A stretch of 64,000 nt of DNA from Micromonospora arida (GCF_003857035.1 NZ_QGSY01000137.1:16954-80953); one strand, 5' to 3'. Shown: positions 52,347 through 61,074, counted from the first letter of the stretch. Made by a program: numbers and translations. The notes: generated by a model not told the origin, from the sequence alone.

Positions 52347-53534
52347 TCAGTTGGTGGTGACCAGGTCGAACTTCTCCCACTGACCGATGGAGGTCCGGTT
52401 GGCGATCAGCGGGGACGCGCCCGCGTTGTCGGCGGCGACGTAGCGGTTGTTCACAGTGGCCCGCAGGCTCACCGTGCCGTCGGAGTTGCGGACCAGTTGG
52501 AACGTCTCCCATGCGCCGGCGGTGGCCCGGTTGGCGATCAGCGCGGCGGCACCGGCGTTCTCGGCCGCGACGAACTGCCCGTTGCCCTTGGCGCGCAGCG
52601 CCACGTTGCCGTTGGCGAGGTTGACCAGGTCGAACCGCTCGGTGGTGCCGACGGAGGTCTTGTTGGCGATCAGCGCGGTGGTGGCGTTGGGCGCGCTGAC
52701 GTACTGGTTGTTGGCGCGGGCCCGCAGGGTGGAGCCGCTGGCGGTGGGCGGCGGGGTCGTGGTGCGCGGCGAGCAGTCGGCCGTCACGGAGCCCGCGGCG
52801 ACCTGGAGGCCACCGAGCAGCATGCGGGTGAAGTTCGGGTCGGTGTACGACGCCTCGGTGTGTCCGAGGCCCGTGTACCAGGCACGCCCGCCGCCGTACG
52901 TCTTGCACCAGGTGATCGGGTGGTCGCCGCCCATGTTGCCGCCGCTGTAGGACGACTCGTCGAGGCTGGCCAGGACCCGCGCGCTGGACCGGGGGTTGGT
53001 GCGGTAGTTGTACCACTCGTCGGAGCGGACCCAGGTGGTGCCGAGGTGGGCGGTCGACGGGTTGGTCTGGTCCTCGATCTTCACGGTGGCGTTCTGGATC
53101 GCCGGGTGCGAGTCGAACCACGCTCCGACCAGCGAGCCGTACCACGGCCAGCTGTACTCGGTGTCGGCCGCGGCGTGCACGCCGACGTAGCCGCCACCGG
53201 CGGCGATGTACGACTCGAACGCGCTCTGCTGGCTGGCGTTGAGGACGTCGCCGGTGGTCGACATGAAGACCACCGCCTGGTACTGGGCCAGGTTGGAGGT
53301 GGTGAACTGGGCGGCGTCCTCGGTCGAGGTCACGGTGAAGCCGTTGGCCGAGCCGAGCTGCTGGATCGCGGCGATGCCGTTGGGGATGGAGGAGTGCCGG
53401 AAGCCGGCGGTCTTGCTGAACACCAGGACCTTGGTCAGGGGTGCCGCCGAGGCGGGGGTCGGCAGGGCGACCAGGCTGGCCAGCATGACGGCCAGGCCGG
53501 TGACGAGTGCCAACAGGCGGGGACGGGAACGCAT
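52347..53534 (-). CDS. Secreted ThuA-like protein with beta-trefoil domain
   Basis: 395 residues. A signal peptide (about 1-30, ending TPASAAP) precedes a ThuA/glutamine-amidotransferase-like domain (about 31-250: KVLVFSKTAGFRHSSIPNGI, AAGGGYVGVHAAADTEYSWP, WYTGLGHTEASYTDPNF), then a Thr/Pro linker and three tandem 42-residue lobes (about 270-395) matching those of the adjacent dehydrogenase. ThuA relatives act in trehalose or other sugar oxidation. The ATG at 53534 follows GAGGAG. It is the first gene of a two-gene unit with 87 bases between the genes. Confidence 0.9.
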   Translation of the reverse strand: MRSRPRLLALVTGLAVMLASLVALPTPASAAPLTKVLVFSKTAGFRHSSIPNGIAAIQQLGSANGFTVTSTEDAAQFTTSNLAQYQAVVFMSTTGDVLNASQQSAFESYIAAGGGYVGVHAAADTEYSWPWYGSLVGAWFDSHPAIQNATVKIEDQTNPSTAHLGTTWVRSDEWYNYRTNPRSSARVLASLDESSYSGGNMGGDHPITWCKTYGGGRAWYTGLGHTEASYTDPNFTRMLLGGLQVAAGSVTADCSPRTTTPPPTASGSTLRARANNQYVSAPNATTALIANKTSVGTTERFDLVNLANGNVALRAKGNGQFVAAENAGAAALIANRATAGAWETFQLVRNSDGTVSLRATVNNRYVAADNAGASPLIANRTSIGQWEKFDLVTTN

Positions 53535-54038
53535 GGTCTTGCTCCTCTGCTGAGCGTCGGCCCAGGCGCGCGTCACGGAGCTGTGCGGGCTCGCCGGGGC
53601 CGAGGTTGGCGGTGGTACGGAGCCGGGCCGCCGACGCTCGGCTGAGGTAGTGCGGGGTGGTGTCGTGCCGGTGGGGGTCGTCCTGCGGGGGAGCGCGGCG
53701 CTGCGCCGTTCGGGTTGCCGTGCGGGTGCTCCCCGCCCGCCGAGGGGGGAGCGTCGCGTCGCCGAGGTGCCCCGTTACCACAAAGGACGGTCAGGGCGCA
53801 TCGACTTCTATCGCTGACGCAGTAAACCTCCGATGTCTGCGGTCCGTCAAGACCGCGCCTGTCGGCTACCACCCACTGGACGGCGGCACCGGGACTCGTC
53901 AGCCCAGTGCGGGTGCGAGTGCCAACTGTTTGGTCTGGCGCAGGAGCAGCGTCCGACACCCAGGACAGGTCGGCGGTCGACGCGTTCAGCGCTCGTGGGG
54001 GAACCGGAGCGGGGCTCTGCGGGGATCGGGGAGCGGCG
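53535..54038. other. Gene-free region upstream of the ThuA operon
   Basis: About 500 bases without a convincing gene. Frames on both strands are open because of GC content but lack ribosome sites. The only signal I see is a minus-strand promoter candidate, recorded separately at 53821-53850, which would leave a 5' leader of nearly 300 bases. Confidence 0.5.
53821..53850 (-). promoter_or_regulatory. Candidate promoter for the ThuA operon
   Basis: On the minus strand TTGACG (53850-53845) and TTTACT (53826-53821) are 18 bases apart, the best promoter-like pair in this gap. It lies about 290 bases from the ATG. Confidence 0.35.
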
Positions 54039-54659
54039 CTAGGTGCCGGTGCTGGTCCGGTGGCCTCCGGGGGCCACGGCGGGAGCGGCCGCGACGAGTG
54101 CGGTCCGGACGGTTTCCGCCATCGGGTCGCCCGGGTGCTCGATCCAGTGCTGGACGGCGACCCGCAGGATGGCCAGGAAGGTCGCGGCCAGAAGGCGGGA
54201 GCGCAGTGCCACGTCGTCGTCGGTCAGCCGGTGGGCGAGTTCCGCGGCCAGGTCGCGCTCGATCGCGGCGTACGCCGCCACCTGGTGTGGGGCCAGGCCG
54301 GGGTGCCCGCGCAGCTTTCGGCGTTGGGCCAGCCAGGAAGGTTCAGAAGCGCCGAAGACCTCCTCGGTGAGACGCTCGGCTGCCCGGCTCAGGACGGTCC
54401 ACGGCGCCTCGTCGACGGGCTGTTCCCGGATCAGCTGCAACAGCCGGTGCAGGCGCATGGTGTCGCCGTAGAAGAGGGCCTGCTCCTTGCTGGAGAAGTA
54501 GTTGGAGAAGGTCCGCCGGGAGACGTTGGCGGCGTCGGCGATCGCCTCGACGGTCACCGCGTCGATGCCCTCGTCGGCGGCGAGGCGTAGGGCCGCCTCG
54601 TGCAGGGCGAGGCGGGTGGCTGCCTTCTTGCGCTCCCGGAGGCCGGTCGTCTCGTCCAT
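54039..54659 (-). CDS. TetR family transcriptional regulator
   Basis: 206 residues. The DNA-binding head KAATRLALHEAALRLAADEG, then AIADAANVSRRTFSNYFSSK, is the TetR signature; the remainder is an all-helical ligand domain (ATFLAILRVAVQHWIEHPGD). ATG 54659 is the family start. It is divergent from the MarR and efflux genes, a common arrangement for drug-sensing control. Palindromes at 54704-54745 lie in the shared promoter region. Confidence 0.9.
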   Translation of the reverse strand: MDETTGLRERKKAATRLALHEAALRLAADEGIDAVTVEAIADAANVSRRTFSNYFSSKEQALFYGDTMRLHRLLQLIREQPVDEAPWTVLSRAAERLTEEVFGASEPSWLAQRRKLRGHPGLAPHQVAAYAAIERDLAAELAHRLTDDDVALRSRLLAATFLAILRVAVQHWIEHPGDPMAETVRTALVAAAPAVAPGGHRTSTGT

Positions 54660-54703
54660 CGCACCGAGGGTAGTTGCCGGTGAGCGACTTCTCAATGAGC
54701 AAA

Positions 54704-54745
54704 CTTGCCTGCTGGGCAAGATCGGTGAATGCTTGCTTGAGGCAA
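54704..54745. promoter_or_regulatory. Operator-like repeats in the TetR/MarR divergent region
   Basis: CTTGCC-TGCTG-GGCAAG (54704-54720) is a perfect 6-base-arm palindrome, and CTTGC-TTGA-GGCAA (54732-54745) repeats its halves 25-28 bases further on. A TTGCC half-site also occurs at 54674. Bound by the TetR or MarR protein (inference). Confidence 0.5.
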
Positions 54746-54768
54746 CCAACTCTTGCGTGGGGGCAGAC

Positions 54769-55242
54769 GTGGAAAGCGGCTCTCGTGAACTGGGCCTTCG
54801 CCTGTACGACCTGGTCAGAAGCGTTCGACTGCTGAAGCAGCGCCGGGCCGACGCACGCCCGGCGATTCCGCCGGGCATGCTCGGCATGCTCGTGCAGATC
54901 GAGCAACTCTCCAGCGACTGCCACGCCCGCGACCTGGTCGACCGCACTCGGCTGGACGCGTCGACCGTCAGCCGCTCGGTGGCGGCGCTCGTCGCGCACG
55001 GCCTGGTCGAGCGGCAGCCAGACCCGACCGACAAGCGGGCGACCTTCCTGGCGGTCACCCCGGCCGGCCGTGCCGCCCTGGCCGACAGCCACCGCTGGTA
55101 CGGCGAGGTGCTCCAACGAGCGCTCGCCGACTGGACTCCCGGCGAGGTGGCGGCGCTCAGCTCCGCCCTCGGCCGATTCGCCGGCGACATCGAGGTCGCC
55201 CTCGCAAACAATGACAACGACAACCTGGAGGCCGCGCGATGA
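54769..55242 (+). CDS. MarR family transcriptional regulator
   Basis: 157 residues. The winged helix runs from SDCHARDLVDRTRLDASTVS through RSVAALVAHGLVERQPDPTD to KRATFLAVTPAGRAALADSH, the MarR core with the DxRxxxLxxT-type wing. GTG 54769 is chosen because GGGGG lies 5 bases upstream; GTG 54757 is also in frame. Its stop overlaps the start of the efflux gene (ATGA at 55239), so the two are translated together and it most likely controls that transporter. Confidence 0.87.
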   Translation: MESGSRELGLRLYDLVRSVRLLKQRRADARPAIPPGMLGMLVQIEQLSSDCHARDLVDRTRLDASTVSRSVAALVAHGLVERQPDPTDKRATFLAVTPAGRAALADSHRWYGEVLQRALADWTPGEVAALSSALGRFAGDIEVALANNDNDNLEAAR

Positions 55243-56882
55243 GCGCACCCACCATCACGGCCGGCGCTGAGCCGATGACCCATCGGCGGACACTGGAAGC
55301 GCTCAGTGGCCTGCTGCTGGTGCTCTTCGTCGCGATGCTGAGCAGCACGGTCGTCTCGACCGCCCTACCGAAGATCATCGGGGCTCTGAACGGCTCGCAG
55401 AACCAGTACACCTGGGTGGTCACCGCAACCCTGCTCACCGCGACGGCGACCACCCCTATCTGGGGCAAACTGGCCGACCTGTTCAACAAGAAGATCCTCA
55501 TCCAGGTCGCCATCGTGGTCTTCCTGGTGGGCTCAGTAGTCGCCGGCTTCTCGCAGAGCGCCGGCCAGCTCATCGCCGCCCGCGCGTTCCAGGGCATCGG
55601 GGTCGGCGGTCTGCAGGCGCTCGTCCAGGTGGCGATCGCGGCCATGATCCCGCCGCGCGAGCGGGGCCGCTACAACGGCTACCTCGGCGGTGTCATGGCC
55701 GTCGCGACGGTCGGCGGCCCACTGCTCGGTGGCCTCATCGTCGACACGTCCTGGCTCGGCTGGCGCTGGTGCTTCTTCGTCGGCGTACCGGTGGCCGCCA
55801 TCGCGCTGATCCTGCTCCAGGCCACCCTGCACCTGCCGACCGCGCGGCGCGAGAACGTCAAGATCGACTACCTGGGTGCCAGCCTGATCGCCGCTGGCGT
55901 CAGCGTGCTGCTGATCTGGATCTCCTTCGTCGACGGCTCGTTCGCCTGGATCTCCTGGCAGACCGCCGCCATGGTGGGAGGTTCGCTCGTCCTGCTCGCC
56001 CTGGCGGTCTGGGTCGAGTCGCGCGCGGCCGAGCCGGTCGTCCCGCTCGGTATCGTGCGCCAGCACACCACCGCGCTGGCCATCCTCGGAAGCCTCGCGG
56101 TCGGCATGGCCATGTTCGGCGGTGCCGTCTTCCTCGGCCAGTACTTCCAGATCGGCCGCGGCTACAGCCCGACCGAGGCGGGCCTGCTCACCATCCCGAT
56201 GATGGCCGGAGTCCTCGGTTCCTCCATCGTCGCCGGCCGGCTGATCACCAAGAGTGGAAAGATCAAGCCGTACATCGTCGCCGGTTCGATCCTGCTCGTC
56301 GCCGGGTTCGCACTGCTCGGCACCATCGACCACGAGACGTCGCTCGTCCTGGTCGGCGTCGCCATGTTCACCGTCGGCGTCGGCGTCGGCATGACCATGC
56401 AGAACCTCGTTCTCGCCGTTCAGAACACGGTCTCGCTCAAGGACATCGGCGCGGCCAGTTCCAGCGTCGCGTTCTTCCGGTCTCTCGGGGGCACCATCGG
56501 CGTCTCCGTGCTCGGTGCCGTCCTCGCCCGCCGGGTCGGCGACCAGATCACCCGCGACCTCACCGCCGCCGGGATCCCCGCCTCCGGCGGCTCGGAGGGC
56601 AGCAGCAACCTCAACATCACCGCCCTTCCCGAGCAGGTCCAGGACATCGTCCGGGCCGCGTACGGCGACGCCACCGGACACATCTTCCTCATCTCCGCCG
56701 CCATCGGGGTCGTCGGCATCATCGCCGCGCTCCTGCTCAAGCCGATCACCCTGCGGACCAGCCTCGACCTGCCGGACGCCGCCACGTCGACGGCCGTCGC
56801 CGCCGACGCGGTCGACGGCGCTCCCGCCCTCGACCAGGTGCGCGTCGACACCACGCAGGACGGACCGACTACCCGACGCTGA
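55239..56882 (+). CDS. DHA2-type MFS drug efflux transporter
   Basis: 547 residues with about 14 membrane helices, the DHA2 (EmrB/QacA) count. Motifs include LFVAMLSSTVVSTALPKIIG in TM1, PIWGKLADLFNKKILIQVAI (the TM2-3 loop) and FQGIGVGGLQALVQVAIAAM. The C-terminal tail is Ala/Asp-rich and cytoplasmic. It should export cationic or hydrophobic drugs using protons. It is coupled to the MarR gene and divergent from TetR, and ends in a strong hairpin (56902-56933). Confidence 0.92.
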   Translation: MSAPTITAGAEPMTHRRTLEALSGLLLVLFVAMLSSTVVSTALPKIIGALNGSQNQYTWVVTATLLTATATTPIWGKLADLFNKKILIQVAIVVFLVGSVVAGFSQSAGQLIAARAFQGIGVGGLQALVQVAIAAMIPPRERGRYNGYLGGVMAVATVGGPLLGGLIVDTSWLGWRWCFFVGVPVAAIALILLQATLHLPTARRENVKIDYLGASLIAAGVSVLLIWISFVDGSFAWISWQTAAMVGGSLVLLALAVWVESRAAEPVVPLGIVRQHTTALAILGSLAVGMAMFGGAVFLGQYFQIGRGYSPTEAGLLTIPMMAGVLGSSIVAGRLITKSGKIKPYIVAGSILLVAGFALLGTIDHETSLVLVGVAMFTVGVGVGMTMQNLVLAVQNTVSLKDIGAASSSVAFFRSLGGTIGVSVLGAVLARRVGDQITRDLTAAGIPASGGSEGSSNLNITALPEQVQDIVRAAYGDATGHIFLISAAIGVVGIIAALLLKPITLRTSLDLPDAATSTAVAADAVDGAPALDQVRVDTTQDGPTTRR

Positions 56883-56901
56883 TCTCGGGCAGTCGGACCC
56901 G

Positions 56902-56933
56902 GGGCCGCCGCCGTCCGAAGACGGCGGCGGCCC
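56902..56933 (+). terminator. Terminator of the efflux gene
   Basis: A perfect 13-bp stem (GGGCCGCCGCCGT / ACGGCGGCGGCCC), extendable by one C-G pair, with a CGAA tetraloop, starts 20 bases after the stop. Confidence 0.8.
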
Positions 56934-56986
56934 GGTCTGTCCAGTCAGGGCCGGTTACGAGCGAAGGTCACCGAATCGAGGAAGCT

Positions 56987-57868
56987 GTGGATACCGCGGA
57001 GCTGCCAGCGGCACCCGCACGGCGAGCCGCCGCACTGCGCCGGGCTGTACGTGAGCTGGGGCTCGTCGCCGCACTGTTCCTCATCTACAAGGCGGCTCGG
57101 GTGGCGGGGGCCGACCGGGTGTCGACCGCGGTGGGAAACGGGGAGTGGATCTGGCGGGTGGAGCGCCTGTTCCACCTGCCCAACGAGGCCGCCTTCCAAC
57201 GTCCCGTGCTCTCCCACGAGCTGCTGGTGCACCTGGCCAACGGCTACTACGCGTACGTGCACTTCCCCGCCACGATCATCTGTCTGATCTGGCTGTACGT
57301 ACGCCACCCCGTGCGTTATCTCTGGACGCGTCGCATGCTCGCCGGGCTCACCGCTGCCGCGCTGGCACTGCACTTCCTGCTTCCGCTGGCACCGCCGCGA
57401 CTGACCGCCCTGACCGGCATGGTGGACACCGGCAGCCGTTACGGGCCCGCCGTCTACGGCCCACCCGACACGGACGCGTTGAGCAACCAGTACGCCGCCA
57501 TGCCCTCCCTGCACGTCGGCTGGGCTCTCGCCGTCGCCGTCGCGCTCATCGCGGTGACCGGCGGACGCCTGCGGTGGCTGTGGCTGGCGCACCCGCTCGT
57601 CACCCTGCTGGTTGTCGTGACCACTGGCAACCACTACTGGCTCGACGGCATCGTCGCGGCCGTGCTGCTCGCCATCGTCTACCTCGTCCTGTCCAGGCCC
57701 CGCACCGGCGACCAGCCCACCCACCCGCCGACGCGGCGCCCGGACGGGCGGCCCCGCCAGCGCCTCTCGCCAGACCGGGATGCAACCGGTGCTCTACGGG
57801 CTCCGCAGGCGCCGTCCGGTCACCCAGCCGGACGAGCCGACGCCGGTGATGTCGTGCGAACGCCATAA
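56987..57868 (+). CDS. PAP2 superfamily membrane phosphatase
   Basis: 293 residues with five to six membrane segments. The C-terminal PAP2 motifs are AAMPSLHVGWALAVAVALIA and TTGNHYWLDGIVAAVLL, giving the two catalytic His and the Asp; the first Arg/Lys motif is degenerate (LPLAPPRLTALTG). This pattern resembles Aur1/inositol-phosphoceramide-synthase-like bacterial members that act on lipid phosphates. GTG 56987 follows GAGGAAG. The tail (residues 240-293) is Pro/Arg-rich and disordered. It ends 15 bases from the convergent CPBP gene. Confidence 0.85.
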   Translation: MDTAELPAAPARRAAALRRAVRELGLVAALFLIYKAARVAGADRVSTAVGNGEWIWRVERLFHLPNEAAFQRPVLSHELLVHLANGYYAYVHFPATIICLIWLYVRHPVRYLWTRRMLAGLTAAALALHFLLPLAPPRLTALTGMVDTGSRYGPAVYGPPDTDALSNQYAAMPSLHVGWALAVAVALIAVTGGRLRWLWLAHPLVTLLVVVTTGNHYWLDGIVAAVLLAIVYLVLSRPRTGDQPTHPPTRRPDGRPRQRLSPDRDATGALRAPQAPSGHPAGRADAGDVVRTP

Positions 57869-57883
57869 CCGTTGGTGTGCTCG

Positions 57884-58693
57884 TCAACCGAGCGGCTCCG
57901 GTTCACGGGCCTGCCAGCTCAGGCGGTTGTGGTGCAGCCGTTGCACCGCTGTCCAGCCGAACGCGAACGGTATGGCACCCATGGCGACGAGTCCCAGGAC
58001 GTCCGATCCGGTCACGTCGAAGACGGCGCCCACGTCGCCGAACAGTTGGGCGACGGTCTGGAAGGCCACGTGGAAGCCGATGCCCGCCCAGATGTCGCCG
58101 GTGGCGACCCGGAAGCCACCAAGGAGCAGAGCGAAGACGAAGAACAGCAGCAGTCTGTCTAGGGAGGTGGCGGCGCCGACGAGGAACCCGAACAGGGTGA
58201 ACAACACGGACTGTCCGAGGACGGCCTGCCAGGCCGGTAACCGGGTGGCGAGGTTGCGCTGGAGGTAGCCGCGGAAGACGAGTTCTTCCGGCAGCGCCTC
58301 GTACAGGAAGACGAGGACGACCAGCAGCGCCGCCACGCCCAGGGCGTCCGCCGCGGAGGTGCGCAGGCGGATCTCGACCCAACCCAAGCCGAGGCAGAGC
58401 GCGAACCCCACGGCGGCGGGGATGAGCCAGCAGGCCATGCCGAGCAGCAGTCGTCGCCAACCGGTGCGCAGGGAGGGCAGCCCGAGACCGGTCCAGGGGC
58501 GACGGTCGAGCAGGCGACGGGCGGCCACCACCAGGGGCACGACGAGCACCGTCGTAAGGATGGCCCTGGCCACATGGGTCGGGCGGTCGTAGTCGCGATC
58601 GAGAAAAGCCCCGAGAAGCAGCCACACCAGCACAGCGCCGACGGACACGACGAGGACCCGCCAGGGCAGGGCGAGACGAGGTCGGGCGCTCAC
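57884..58693 (-). CDS. CPBP family intramembrane glutamic endopeptidase
   Basis: 269 residues with about eight hydrophobic segments. The CPBP motif EELVFRGYL (Glu136, Glu137, Arg141) and the later GIGFHVAFQ (second-His motif) mark a CAAX-protease/bacteriocin-processing-type membrane enzyme, though its natural substrate is unknown. GTG 58693 is used; GTG 58696 is equally possible and neither has a clear ribosome site. It starts 37 bases after the methyltransferase gene and is probably co-transcribed with it. Confidence 0.87.
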   Translation of the reverse strand: MSARPRLALPWRVLVVSVGAVLVWLLLGAFLDRDYDRPTHVARAILTTVLVVPLVVAARRLLDRRPWTGLGLPSLRTGWRRLLLGMACWLIPAAVGFALCLGLGWVEIRLRTSAADALGVAALLVVLVFLYEALPEELVFRGYLQRNLATRLPAWQAVLGQSVLFTLFGFLVGAATSLDRLLLFFVFALLLGGFRVATGDIWAGIGFHVAFQTVAQLFGDVGAVFDVTGSDVLGLVAMGAIPFAFGWTAVQRLHHNRLSWQAREPEPLG

Positions 58694-58730
58694 CACGCGC
58701 AGCGTAGCCAGCGGTGGCAAGGGTGACCGG

Positions 58731-59474
58731 TCAGCGACCGAGGACGAGGTAGGCGAGGCCGAGAACACCGCGGTAGCCGCCGACGTACTGGCGCAACCGG
58801 TCGTCGAGTTCCGCACGGACCTCGGCCGCACGGGGATCCTCCGGGTACGCCAGCAGCCACTCCTGCCGGCCGGCGAGCCAGGTGGACTCGAAGTCGTCCC
58901 ACTCCCGCTGGTCGGCGGTGCTCAGGTGCAGCAACCGCCAGCTCCGCCGACGGGCGGCCTCGACCAGCCCGGGAAGGGTCGGGACCTCCGGGCCGAAGAC
59001 CTCGGCGATCTCCGCCGTGGGGGACCGTTTCCAGTAGGCGTCGCCGAACAGCAGCCGCCCACCGGGCCGGACCACTGCGGCGAGTGCGTCGAGGGCGGCC
59101 TCGGTGCCGCCGAAGGCGTGTGCCGAGCCGATGCAGAGGACCCGGTCGGCCGGCTCCTGCCAGGCCGCCGCTTCCCCCATCACGAAGGCGACGTGCCGGT
59201 TCAGCGACCGTCCCGCGGCCAGCCGCCGCCCTCGGGCGAGCGCGGCCTCGTCGGTGTCGACGCCGACGCCGCGCGTCGCGACCGGGCCGGAGACACCGCC
59301 GGCGGCGACCGCCCGTAGCAGCAGCTCACCCCAGCCACAGCCGAGGTCGAGCACACGCGCGCCGGGACGGACGTCGAGCCGTTGCAACAGCAACGCGGCG
59401 TGCTCCGGCGAGAGCGGAGTGTTCCAGCGCATCCGCGCGTAACGGCTGGCGGCGAGGTGGTCGGTTGACTGCAT
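58731..59474 (-). CDS. SAM-dependent methyltransferase
   Basis: 247 residues. Motif I (GARVLDLGCGWGELLLRAVA) is a textbook class I site, followed by GVDTDEAALARGRRLAAG (motif II acid), FVMGEAAAWQEPADRVLCIG and VVRPGGRLLFGDAYWKRSP (motif III). It carries the N-terminal helices expected of a small-molecule methyltransferase. The ATG at 59474 is divergent from the Mug glycosylase gene 62 bases away. Substrate unknown. Confidence 0.9.
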   Translation of the reverse strand: MQSTDHLAASRYARMRWNTPLSPEHAALLLQRLDVRPGARVLDLGCGWGELLLRAVAAGGVSGPVATRGVGVDTDEAALARGRRLAAGRSLNRHVAFVMGEAAAWQEPADRVLCIGSAHAFGGTEAALDALAAVVRPGGRLLFGDAYWKRSPTAEIAEVFGPEVPTLPGLVEAARRRSWRLLHLSTADQREWDDFESTWLAGRQEWLLAYPEDPRAAEVRAELDDRLRQYVGGYRGVLGLAYLVLGR

Positions 59475-59536
59475 CCGTTGAGGGTGTCAAGCCAGCCGCC
59501 GGGTCCGGCACCGGGGCGTACGGCAGGATCGGTGAA

Positions 59537-60106
59537 GTGGACGGGGAGCGTGCGGGGCCGGCGCGCCGGCCGACCCCGCAGGAGGTGGCGGCGGCGGCCG
59601 GCCGGGGTCTGCCGGACATCATCGGCCCCGGGCTGCGCGTGCTGTTCTGCGGCTACAACCCGGGCCTCTACTCCGCCGCCGTGGGGGAGCCCTTCGCCCG
59701 CCGGGGCAGCCGATTCTGGCCGGCCCTGCACGGATCCGGCTTCACCGACCGCCAGCTGCACTCCTGGGAACGCGACGAGCTGCTGCGGCAGGGTCTGGGC
59801 ATCACCAGCCTGAGCAACCGGGCCACCGCCCGTGCCGCCGAGCTGACCTCGGAGGAGCTGGTGGCCGGGGTGACCGGGCTGGCGGTGAAGGCCGAGCGCT
59901 ACCGGCCGCGCTGCGTGGCGATCCTCGGGGTGAGCGCGTACCGCATCGCCTTCGCCCGACCGAAGGCCGGGCTGGGCCCGCGACCGGACCGGCTGGGGCC
60001 GGCCCAGGTCTGGGTGCTGCCGAACCCCAGCGGCCTGAACGCACACTTCCCGCTGCCGGAGTTGACCGCCGAGTTCGCCAAGCTGCGGCAGGCCCTCGAC
60101 CCTTAG
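59537..60106 (+). CDS. mug: Mismatch-specific DNA glycosylase (Mug family)
   Basis: 189 residues. The UDG-fold motifs VLFCGYNPGLYSAAVGEPFA (GYNPG at 39-43) and LPNPSGLNAHFPLPEL (second motif) define the Mug family, which removes uracil or ethenocytosine from G mispairs. A roughly 25-residue N-terminal extension (RAGPARRPTPQEVAAAAGRG) precedes the core. GTG 59537 is the best in-frame start. It converges on the SRPBCC gene with a 4-base overlap (60103-60106). Confidence 0.9.
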   Translation: MDGERAGPARRPTPQEVAAAAGRGLPDIIGPGLRVLFCGYNPGLYSAAVGEPFARRGSRFWPALHGSGFTDRQLHSWERDELLRQGLGITSLSNRATARAAELTSEELVAGVTGLAVKAERYRPRCVAILGVSAYRIAFARPKAGLGPRPDRLGPAQVWVLPNPSGLNAHFPLPELTAEFAKLRQALDP

Positions 60107-60603
60107 GGCGTGGCGACCAGCCCCTGGTAGTACTGCTGCATGGCCGGGTGGTAGTCGTCGAACTCGGGGCGGGGCGAACCGTCCCGGGAGGCGACCAGCA
60201 TGTCCAGGTAGTACTCCCAACCGGCGCCCACCTCGGCGATGCCCTCCACGCTGCTCAGGTGCTGCACGAACCGCAGCTCGGTGGTGCCATTGGTCTCGGT
60301 CAGCGACAGCTCCAGCAGCCAGCTGCCGTAGTCGTCGACCATCGACACGGCGAGGCGCTGCCGCGGTTCGCACGCGTCGATGCGCATCTCGCACCAGGGC
60401 TGCTGCTCCTCGTACGCCATCTGGACCCGGATGGTCCGTCCGGGGCTGGCGTCGCCCTCCCACGGGCCGAACCAGCGGGCCGTACGCTCCGGCTCGGTCA
60501 GGCTGGCCCAGACGTCCGCCGCCGGGGCGCGGAAGGTCCGGGTGAGGACGAGATCGTGGCCGGTGTCGGTGTGAAACAGGCGTCCGGCGGGTGTGCGGGT
60601 CAT
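60103..60603 (-). CDS. SRPBCC (AHSA1-like) domain protein
   Basis: 166 residues. DLVLTRTFRAPAADVWASLT, then PERTARWFGPWEGDASPGRT and LLELSLTETNGTTELRFVQH, is the Bet v 1/AHSA1 helix-grip fold with its hydrophobic cavity. Such proteins bind lipids or other hydrophobic ligands. It is the second gene of an ArsR-SRPBCC pair, a common actinobacterial unit of unknown inducer. The start ATG 60603 overlaps the ArsR stop (ATGA). Confidence 0.9.
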   Translation of the reverse strand: MTRTPAGRLFHTDTGHDLVLTRTFRAPAADVWASLTEPERTARWFGPWEGDASPGRTIRVQMAYEEQQPWCEMRIDACEPRQRLAVSMVDDYGSWLLELSLTETNGTTELRFVQHLSSVEGIAEVGAGWEYYLDMLVASRDGSPRPEFDDYHPAMQQYYQGLVATP

Positions 60604-60962
60604 GCCGTGTGCTCCCTTCGGTGCTCCGCCGGGCCGCGGCTGCGGCTCTCTCGGCGGGTGCGATAGACCTCGGTCTCCAGCGCGTCGAGGTGCCGGCCCC
60701 ACCGGTCGGTGGCCGCGAGTGCGGCGAGCCAGTCGACCAGCGGGGCGAGCGGGCGCGGATCGAGTCGGTAGATCCTCTGTCGGCCGACCATCTCGTCGTG
60801 CACCAGACCGCTCTCGCGCAGTAGCCGCAGGTGGCGGCTGATCGCGGGTCGGCTGATCACGAATCGCCGGGCGATGTCACCAGCGGACAGTGGCTCGTCG
60901 CGCAGCAGGGTCATGATGTGCCGTCGTACCGGGTCCGCGATCGCGGTGGCCACCTCGTTCAC
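60600..60962 (-). CDS. ArsR family transcriptional regulator
   Basis: 120 residues. ATAIADPVRRHIMTLLRDEP, then LSAGDIARRFVISRPAISRH and LRESGLVHDEMVGRQRIYRL, is the ArsR/SmtB winged helix; it lacks the ELCVCDL metal site, so it is the non-metal type usual beside SRPBCC partners. GTG 60962 is preceded after 8 bases by the palindrome at 60971-60988, which suggests autorepression. Confidence 0.93.
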   Translation of the reverse strand: MNEVATAIADPVRRHIMTLLRDEPLSAGDIARRFVISRPAISRHLRLLRESGLVHDEMVGRQRIYRLDPRPLAPLVDWLAALAATDRWGRHLDALETEVYRTRRESRSRGPAEHRREHTA

Positions 60963-60970
60963 CTGGAAAG

Positions 60971-60988
60971 CGTAACCTCTGAGTTACG
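60971..60988. promoter_or_regulatory. Probable ArsR operator
   Basis: CGTAAC-CTCTGA-GTTACG, with perfect 6-base arms, ends 8 bases before the ArsR start codon. GTAAC-N6-GTTAC sites are a recognised form for ArsR-SRPBCC regulators. Confidence 0.65.
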
Positions 60989-61074
60989 GGTTGACGTGGC
61001 GAAGGCCACGGACGGCCGCATGTCGCCGCGTCGATGGTGGGCACATGATCACTTGACCTGGCACTCTTTACGTC

